DNA from: Poindextera sp965277425
Lineage (GTDB): Bacteria > Pseudomonadota > Alphaproteobacteria > Caulobacterales > Caulobacteraceae
Length of the DNA stretch: 64,000 nucleotides
Assembly: GCA_965277425.1 (NCBI GenBank)
Contig: CBDICR010000004.1
Coordinates: 62,001 to 126,000 of the forward strand
Direction of reading: 5' to 3'
Shown: in pieces, positions 58,552-64,000 of the stretch
Numbering within the stretch: position 1 is the first letter of the stretch
How the letters are laid out: the number at the start of each line of letters is the position of its first letter
Notes under the pieces: model-generated
The model's database searches: none
What the model was told of the DNA's origin: nothing
What the model saw: the letters and a program-made list of their open reading frames with translations, nothing else
Position numbers and translations under genes: made by a program

Positions 58552-59448
58552 CTAAGCGAAGCCCTGGTCGGCGAGCCAGTCGTTCAAGAGCTCGATCCAG
58601 CGATCCACCGGCAGGCCGCGCCGGACCACGCCGAAACCGTGGCCGCCCTTAGCGAAGATGTGCAGCTCAGCCGGGCGGTCGGCGTTGGACCAGTCGGCGT
58701 AAAGGCCCTCGACCACCTTGAACAACATGCGGTCGTCCTGGGCGATGGTGGTGAACAGCGGCGGCGCGTCGGCCGCCACCGGCCGGCCGCTGGTTTCGCC
58801 GCCATAGATGGGCGCGACGAAGGCGAGCGCCGCTCCCGGCGTCATGGCCACATCGACCGCCAGGAAGGCGCCGGCGGAAAAGCCGATCATGCCGATCCGG
58901 TCCGGCTTGACGCTCCAATCGCCGGCGCGGTCGCGGATCAGAGCCAGCGCGCGCAGGCCGTCCTCCGCGGCGATCTCGCGGGCGTAGTGGGTCTCGGCGT
59001 TGTCGCGCGTCAGCTTGGCGAGGGTGCGCGGCGCCTTTTGGGCCGGCAGGTTCGGGTCCCAGCCGGGCGGGACCTTGCGGGTCTCCAGGAAGGCCTCATG
59101 GTCGACCGGCGTGCCCATCACCCGATATTTCAGCAGGAAGGCCGTATAGCCGCGCTGGGCCAGCCAGCGCGCGGCGTCGATGCCCTCATGCTCCCAGGCC
59201 AGGATGCGCCAGCCGCCGCCGGGCGCGACGATGACGCCGATGCCGTTGGCCTTGGCTGGATCGGGCTGGAACACGGTCAGGGTGGGATCGGAGACATTGC
59301 GCAGCATGTTGGTGTCGCCGCCGCCCGTGGGCGGCGAGCGGAACACCGCCTCCGGCCCGACGTCGGGAATGGTCCGGGGCGGCCCGTCCGGCCACAGCCG
59401 GATCACCTCTTCGGCGGCCTTCAGTTCGGCGCTGACATCGTCGGCCAT
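58552..59448 (-). CDS. alpha/beta hydrolase, esterase/BD-FAE-like
   Basis: A 298-residue enzyme without signal peptide. GIGVIVAPGGGWRILAWEHE gives the oxyanion loop, GMIGFSAGAFLAV the nucleophile elbow, FTTIAQDDRMLF the acidic residue, and FAKGGHGFGVVRRG the histidine. The family includes acetyl-xylan and feruloyl esterases. It is a separate transcription unit, divergent from a flavin reductase gene. Confidence 0.88.
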   Translation of the reverse strand: MADDVSAELKAAEEVIRLWPDGPPRTIPDVGPEAVFRSPPTGGGDTNMLRNVSDPTLTVFQPDPAKANGIGVIVAPGGGWRILAWEHEGIDAARWLAQRGYTAFLLKYRVMGTPVDHEAFLETRKVPPGWDPNLPAQKAPRTLAKLTRDNAETHYAREIAAEDGLRALALIRDRAGDWSVKPDRIGMIGFSAGAFLAVDVAMTPGAALAFVAPIYGGETSGRPVAADAPPLFTTIAQDDRMLFKVVEGLYADWSNADRPAELHIFAKGGHGFGVVRRGLPVDRWIELLNDWLADQGFA

Positions 59449-59554
59449 GGCGTTCCTCCATTCGCGTTTTCCCCAGTGTCGCGCAAACCCGCGGCGGCGG
59501 AAAGGGCGACGGGAACGACTATCGTCCGACGCGATCCGGCCCTAAGTCTCGGCC

Positions 59555-60190
59555 ATGGCCAACGAGACCGCCCACATCTACGAGCCCGATCAAGGCCACG
59601 GCCTGCGCCACGATCCGTTCAACGCCATCGTCGGCCCGCGTCCGATCGGCTGGATCTCTTCGCTCAGCGCCGCCGGCGTGGCCAATCTGGCGCCCTACAG
59701 CTTCTTCAACGCCTTCAACTATCGCCCGCCGCTGGTCGGGTTCGCTACCATCGGCTGGAAGGACTCGGTCGCCAACATCCAGGCGACCGGCGAATTCTGC
59801 TGGAACCTGGCCACAAAGGCGCTGGGCGAACAGATGAACCTGACCTGCGCCCCGGCGCCGCCGCAGATCGACGAGTTCGAGGTCGCGGGGCTGACGCGCG
59901 CGCCCGGCCGGCAGGTCGCCGCGCCGAGGGTCTTGGAGAGCCCGGTCAATTTCGAATGCCGCCTCAGCCAGCTGATCCAGCTTCAGGGCGCGGACGGCGC
60001 CAAGGTCGAGACCTGGCTGGTGCTGGGCGAGGTGGTGGTCATCCATATCGATCCGGCCCTGATCACCGACGGCGTCTATGAGACGGCGAGCGCCCGTCCG
60101 ATCCTGCGCGCCGGGCGATCGGGCGACTATTTCGAGATCACGCCCGAGACGCTGTTTTCCATGCGCCGTCCAGGCTGGCCGATCGACTAG
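59555..60190 (+). CDS. flavin reductase family protein (FMN-binding split barrel)
   Basis: A 211-residue protein with PFNAIVGPRPIGWISSL, AGVANLAPYSFFNAFN and a late LLRAGRSGDYFEIT, typical of flavin reductase-like FMN-binding proteins. They reduce FMN with NAD(P)H, often for a monooxygenase. It is followed by a SDR 12 bp downstream, suggesting an operon. Confidence 0.85.
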   Translation: MANETAHIYEPDQGHGLRHDPFNAIVGPRPIGWISSLSAAGVANLAPYSFFNAFNYRPPLVGFATIGWKDSVANIQATGEFCWNLATKALGEQMNLTCAPAPPQIDEFEVAGLTRAPGRQVAAPRVLESPVNFECRLSQLIQLQGADGAKVETWLVLGEVVVIHIDPALITDGVYETASARPILRAGRSGDYFEITPETLFSMRRPGWPID

Positions 60191-60202
60191 AAGGAGAACC
60201 GC

Positions 60203-61048
60203 ATGACCCATCCCGCCCTCGAACCCGGCCGCACGGCCGTGATTACCGGCGCGGCCAGCGGGATTGGCCTGGCCGCCGCCAAGGCCCTCGCCGGGCGCGG
60301 GCTGAATGTGATGCTGGCCGACCTGCACGAAGCGCCCCTGGCCGAGGCGCGCGCGGCCATCGAGGCGATTTCGTCCCCCGACAAGGTGCGCAGCGCGGTC
60401 GTCGACGTCTCCCGCTTCGACGACATGCAGGCTCTGCAGGATCAGGCCGGCGTGCAGTTCGGCGCGGTGAACCTTTTGATGAGCAATGCCGGCATGGGTG
60501 CCAATCCCGGCAAGCCCTGGGAAGATCTGGACGGTTGGCGGCGGCTGATCGACGTCAACCTGTGGGGCGCGATCAACGGCGTCCAAGCCTTCGTCCCCTG
60601 GATGCTGGCCCAGGGCGGGCCGGGCCTGGTGGTCAATACCGGTTCGAAACAGGGCATCACCCTGCCGCCGGGCAACAGCGCCTACAACGTCTCCAAGGCC
60701 GGGCTAAAGGCCTATACCGAGCTGCTCGCCCACGAGCTGCGCGGCGCGGCCGGCGAGCGCCTCAGCGCCCACCTGCTGATCCCCGGCTCGACCTGGACCG
60801 GCATGACCCGGCGCGGGGCCGAAAAGCCGCCCGGCGCCTGGACCGCCGAACAGGTGGTGGACTTCATGATCGAGGGCCTCGAGCGCGGCGACTTCTACCT
60901 ACTCTGTCCCGACAATGACGTGCCGCGCCAGCTGGACGAGCGTCGCATGCAATGGATGGCGGACGACATCATCAAAAACCGCCCGGCGCTGTCGCGCTGG
61001 CATCCCGACTACGCGGCGGCCTTTGCGGCGTTCGTGAAGCGCGACTGA
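60203..61048 (+). CDS. short-chain dehydrogenase/reductase
   Basis: A 281-residue SDR with cofactor motif TGAASGIGLAAAKALAG, SNAGMGAN, a serine in NTGSKQGI and the catalytic YNVSKAGLKAY. A long C-terminal tail is present. AAGGAGAA before the ATG is a strong ribosome site. It oxidises or reduces an alcohol or ketone; the substrate is unknown. It is in line with the flavin reductase, VOC protein and decarboxylase, as in a catabolic operon. Confidence 0.87.
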   Translation: MTHPALEPGRTAVITGAASGIGLAAAKALAGRGLNVMLADLHEAPLAEARAAIEAISSPDKVRSAVVDVSRFDDMQALQDQAGVQFGAVNLLMSNAGMGANPGKPWEDLDGWRRLIDVNLWGAINGVQAFVPWMLAQGGPGLVVNTGSKQGITLPPGNSAYNVSKAGLKAYTELLAHELRGAAGERLSAHLLIPGSTWTGMTRRGAEKPPGAWTAEQVVDFMIEGLERGDFYLLCPDNDVPRQLDERRMQWMADDIIKNRPALSRWHPDYAAAFAAFVKRD

Positions 61049-61145
61049 GGCGGCGGCGTGTGCCGCAAGGTCAGGCTGGCCTTTGGCGCGGTTTTGGGCT
61101 GATCATCGCGCCCAACGAACACAACCGGCCTCAGGGAGGCGATCC

Positions 61146-61676
61146 ATGCGCACCAACGGCATCAACCATCTGGCCCTCGTCTGCCGGGACATGGCCGAGA
61201 CGGTGGCCTTCTACACCGAGATCCTCGACATGCCCCTGGTCAAGACCGTCGCCCTGCCCGACGGCGGCCAGCACTTCTTCTTCGACTGCGGCGGCGGCAA
61301 CCTCCTGGCCTTCTTCTGGTGGGAAAAGGCGCCGGCGGCCGCGCCGGGGATCGCATCGGTCGAGGACTTCCCCGCCAAGCCGATGAGCGCGGTGGGCTCG
61401 ATGAACCACGTCGCCTTCACCGTCGACGAGGCCGAGCTGGAGGCCGATCTGCAGCGGCTGAAGGACAAGGGCGTGCCGGTCCTGCCCGTGGTGGTCAATC
61501 ACGACGACTCCCGGCTGGGCGCCTCGCGCGAGATGCACCCCGGCGTCTTCGTCCGCTCGGTCTATTTCACCGACCCGAACGGCATCATGCTGGAATTCGC
61601 CGCCTTCACCCGCAAGCTGACGGCCGATGACGTGCGCCACCAGCCGGCCCATGTCGCCCAGCTGCAAGGCGTCTAG
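61146..61676 (+). CDS. VOC family protein (glyoxalase/extradiol-dioxygenase-like)
   Basis: A 176-residue protein from MRTNGINHLALVCRDM, with two beta-alpha-beta-beta-beta modules. The metal ligands are probably His in NHLALV, His in NHVAFTV, and Glu in GIMLEFAAF. It ends one base before the next ATG, so the two are tightly coupled. VOC proteins cover ring-cleaving dioxygenases, glyoxalases and isomerases; the reaction here is not readable. Confidence 0.85.
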   Translation: MRTNGINHLALVCRDMAETVAFYTEILDMPLVKTVALPDGGQHFFFDCGGGNLLAFFWWEKAPAAAPGIASVEDFPAKPMSAVGSMNHVAFTVDEAELEADLQRLKDKGVPVLPVVVNHDDSRLGASREMHPGVFVRSVYFTDPNGIMLEFAAFTRKLTADDVRHQPAHVAQLQGV

Positions 61677-62324
61677 ATGGCGCCGCGGCTGCGCCAGGTC
61701 CCACGCGCGGAGGTCGCGTCCAAGACCATATCGCGCACCTACGACCTCCTTTTCGGCGATCGCGATCCGGTGGCCGAGCCCGGCACCGACACCGGCACGC
61801 CGGGCGACTGGTGGACCGTCTTCGCCAACTCGCCGGACGTCTTCGACCACGCGGTGCGCGGCTTCGCCCTCTATCGCGATCCGGCGCGCAAGCTCGATCC
61901 AGTCCTGCGCGAACTCGGCCAGACCCGGGTCGGCTGGGCCAAGGCCAGCCAGTTCGTCTTTTCCCAGCACTGCAAGTCCATGCGCGGGCTGGGCATCGCC
62001 GAGGAGAAGATCGCCGCCATCCCGCACTGGCAGGTCGCCGCCTGCTACACGTCCGAAGAGAGGGCGGTGCTGGCCTATACCGACTGCCTGGCGCTTTGCG
62101 CCGGCCGCACGCCGGAGCCGGTGTTCGAGGCGCTCCGGGCCTTCCTGACCGATGAGCAGATCCTCGAACTCACCTACATCGTCTGCCTCTACGACATGCA
62201 CGGTGTGATGAGCCGGGCGCTGCGCACCGAGTTCGACGACCGCGACGATCCCATCGTCGAGGTCGCCGCGCCGGAGGGCTTCAGCGCCCGCGACTTCCTC
62301 GATACGGGGCGACGACCGGGCTAG
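61677..62324 (+). CDS. carboxymuconolactone decarboxylase family protein (AhpD-like)
   Basis: A 215-residue protein beginning directly after the VOC stop. LGQTRVGWAKASQFVFSQHC followed by KSMRGLGI matches the AhpD-like helix with the His and Cys region, though the classic CxxC appears only as a single cysteine. EERAVLAYTDCLAL and DEQILELTYIVCLYDM complete the family. It may act as a decarboxylase or peroxidase-type enzyme in aromatic breakdown. Confidence 0.83.
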   Translation: MAPRLRQVPRAEVASKTISRTYDLLFGDRDPVAEPGTDTGTPGDWWTVFANSPDVFDHAVRGFALYRDPARKLDPVLRELGQTRVGWAKASQFVFSQHCKSMRGLGIAEEKIAAIPHWQVAACYTSEERAVLAYTDCLALCAGRTPEPVFEALRAFLTDEQILELTYIVCLYDMHGVMSRALRTEFDDRDDPIVEVAAPEGFSARDFLDTGRRPG

Positions 62325-62335
62325 GTTCACCCTAT

Positions 62336-62438
62336 CGTCATGCCCCGGCTCGTCCGGGCCACCCGTGATCACCGACTCGGATCGGTGTTCATGGGTCCCC
62401 CGCATTCCGCCGCTTCGCGGCTCCAGCGGGGGATGACG
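62336..62438. repeat. intergenic palindromic repeat
   Basis: CGTCAT and ATGACG mark the outer ends. Inside are the hairpins GCCCCGG-CTCGT-CCGGGCC and CCCCCGC...GCGGGGG around a centre with CGACTCGGATCG. It fills the gap before the acylase gene and resembles other dispersed alphaproteobacterial elements. Confidence 0.6.
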
Positions 62439-62515
62439 GTTTCTTTTTTGTCGCCGATTTCGGTTGTTCGCCAGCGAAACCTGAGCGCATCCTCAAATGA
62501 AAACGCGGGGCGGAT

Positions 62516-64000
62516 ATGAGAGGGATCGTATTGCTGTCGCTTGGCGCGGCTTTGGCGTTCGCGCTTCCCGCCGCCGCCCAGACGCCGTCCTCGGCCACCC
62601 ATCGCGAGGTCACGGTCCCCGGCCTCGACAAGCCGGTCGACATCGTCGTCGACCGGTGGGGCATCGCCCACATCTTCGCCGGCGATGTCCACGACGCCTT
62701 TTTCGCGCAAGGGTTCAACGCCGCGCGTGATCGGCTGTGGCAGATCGATCTGTGGCGCAAGCGCGGGCTGGGGCGGCTGTCGGAAAGTTTCGGCCCGGCC
62801 TATGCAGCGCAGGATCGGGCGGCGCGGCTCTTCCTCTATCGCGGCGACATGGACGCGGAGTGGGCGTCCTACGGGCCGGACGCCAGGACCGAGGCCGAGG
62901 CCTTCGTGGCCGGGGTCAACGCCTATGTGGGCCAGGTGCGTTCCGGCGCGGCGCCCTTGCCGGTGGAGTTCAAGCTGACCGGCAGCCTGCCGGAGCTTTG
63001 GAGCGTCGACGACGTGGTGCGGGTGCGCTCGAACGGCCTGACCCGCAATGTCGAGTCCGAAGTGGCCCGGGCGCGGATCGCCTGCGCGGCGGGCCTGGAC
63101 GCCGATCGCCTGCGCCGCAAGATCGAGCCGCCGCATCCGCTTGTCGTCCCCGCCGGGCTCGATCCCTGCGCCGTGCCGGCCAACGTGCTCGATGACTACA
63201 GGCTGGCGACCGAGGACGTGACGTTCGCGCCCCAGGGCGCAACCACGGCCGCCGCCGACGACAGGCTGCATCTGGCCGACCTGGCGGCCGAGGCGGCGGC
63301 TGAAGGCTCCAACAACTGGGTGATCTCGCCCTCGCGCAGTGCGACCGGCCGGCCCATCCTGGCCAACGATCCGCACCGGACCCTGGGCGCGCCGTCGTTG
63401 CGCTACATCGTCGGGCTGAACGCGCCCGGCCTTTCGGTGATCGGCGCCGGCGAGCCGGCCCTGCCGGGCGTCACCATCGGCCACAACGACAAGATCGCCT
63501 TCGGCATCACCATCTTCCCGATCGATCAGGAAGACCTCTATGTCTACGACCTGAACCCGGCGAACCCGCGCCAGTACCGCTATGACGGCGGCTGGGAGGA
63601 CATGCAGGTCGTCCACCAGACCCTTCGGGTGAAGGGCGCCGCGCCGCGCGACATCGAGCTGGACTACACCCGCCACGGCCCGGTGCTGAAGATCGATCCG
63701 GCGACCCATCGCGCCTTCGCCATCCGCACCATCTGGTCGGAGCCGGGCACGGCCGCCTATTTCGGCTCGCTGCGCTATCTGACCGCCGGCGACTGGGCCG
63801 GGTTCAAGGACGCGCTGTCGCATTGGGGCGCGGCGACGCTGAACTTCGTCTATGCCGACACCGGCGGCGATATCGGCTGGATCGCCGAGGGACGCGCGCC
63901 TGTCCGGCCGAACTGGGACGGCCTGATGCCCGTGCCCGGCGACGGCCGCTACGAATGGAAGGGCTTTTTGGGCCAGGACGAGCTGCCCTCGTCCTACAAC
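62516..64000 (+). CDS. penicillin acylase family protein, cut by the window end
   Basis: At least 495 residues are visible from the ATG at 62516, beginning MRGIVLLSLGAALAFALPAA (signal peptide). The alpha part has RWGIAHIFAGDVHDAFFAQG and FNAARDRLWQID. The beta chain should start at Ser265 in EGSNNWVISPSRSATG, followed by LANDPHRTLGAPSLRYI, the canonical DPH. It would be autoprocessed in the periplasm and hydrolyse N-acyl amides. It differs from the acylase at 38697-40796 in spacing and in DPH versus NPH. Confidence 0.9.
   Translation, partial: MRGIVLLSLGAALAFALPAAAQTPSSATHREVTVPGLDKPVDIVVDRWGIAHIFAGDVHDAFFAQGFNAARDRLWQIDLWRKRGLGRLSESFGPAYAAQDRAARLFLYRGDMDAEWASYGPDARTEAEAFVAGVNAYVGQVRSGAAPLPVEFKLTGSLPELWSVDDVVRVRSNGLTRNVESEVARARIACAAGLDADRLRRKIEPPHPLVVPAGLDPCAVPANVLDDYRLATEDVTFAPQGATTAAADDRLHLADLAAEAAAEGSNNWVISPSRSATGRPILANDPHRTLGAPSLRYIVGLNAPGLSVIGAGEPALPGVTIGHNDKIAFGITIFPIDQEDLYVYDLNPANPRQYRYDGGWEDMQVVHQTLRVKGAAPRDIELDYTRHGPVLKIDPATHRAFAIRTIWSEPGTAAYFGSLRYLTAGDWAGFKDALSHWGAATLNFVYADTGGDIGWIAEGRAPVRPNWDGLMPVPGDGRYEWKGFLGQDELPSSYN

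Noticed and set aside
1..64000. CRISPR array
   Set aside because: No series of equal short repeats with regular spacers was found; the repeats seen are palindromic dispersed elements.

Overview
The window is high-GC, densely packed bacterial chromosome and reads as an alphaproteobacterium of the Caulobacterales type (Phenylobacterium/Caulobacter-like). That placement is inferred from the gene content (CdnL/CarD, FdxA, an S4 protein coupled to a SUV3-like helicase, CobT, UrcA-family proteins, TonB receptors), from frequent GTG/TTG starts and from GTGA/ATGA stop-start overlaps; no rRNA is present to confirm it.

Layout. 1-9.3 kb: housekeeping and lipid metabolism (dienelactone hydrolase, MscS channel, phosphotransferase, enoyl-CoA hydratase, FtsX-type ABC exporter divergent from a TesA-like esterase, SDR), with an orphan BrnA antitoxin beside a truncated BrnT toxin. 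9.4-13.0 kb: a compact restriction-modification island made of an RHH regulator, a C5-cytosine methyltransferase, an unassigned nuclease-like protein and a GIY-YIG protein, overlapping by 4-8 bp, plus a divergent unknown gene. 13.1-16.6 kb: FolB and a pteridine-reductase-like SDR, a 26-residue membrane miniprotein, an inverted-repeat element, a Nudix protein and an aldehyde dehydrogenase. 16.7-18.6 kb and 50.6-52.3 kb: two nearly identical group II introns, each in the same kind of palindromic dispersed element; both are damaged, in different ways. 18.7-22.4 kb: NhaA, SelO and an EF-hand protein. 22.4-25.5 kb: three TadE/TadG-like genes placed against a bacterioferritin fragment. 25.6-29.2 kb: kynureninase, APC permease, GNAT.

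29.4-38.4 kb holds two UrcA-like proteins, a lone IS3 OrfA, and a possible functional group: a Tat-type aminotransferase, a TauE/SafE exporter, a TPR-sulfotransferase and a TonB receptor. 38.7-42.6 kb has a penicillin-acylase-family hydrolase and a hybrid histidine kinase. 42.8-44.2 kb is a small mobile remnant beside tRNA-Arg(CCU): a phage-like fragment and a HicAB module with paired palindromic operators. 44.2-50.5 kb is core (thermonuclease-like lipoprotein, CdnL, FdxA, S4 protein, helicase, DUF3108 protein, L28). 52.4-58.5 kb carries a dienelactone hydrolase, an alpha-hydroxy-acid oxidase coupled to CobT, a DUF3089 protein, a small membrane protein and a protease-inhibitor-like protein. 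58.5-64 kb looks catabolic (esterase, flavin reductase, SDR, VOC protein, carboxymuconolactone decarboxylase, second acylase cut by the window end).

The most unusual parts are the restriction-modification island with its tandem TGGCGCCA palindromes over the regulator start, the paired damaged group II introns in palindromic targets, and the apparently leaderless HicAB operon whose promoter is built around twin operators.
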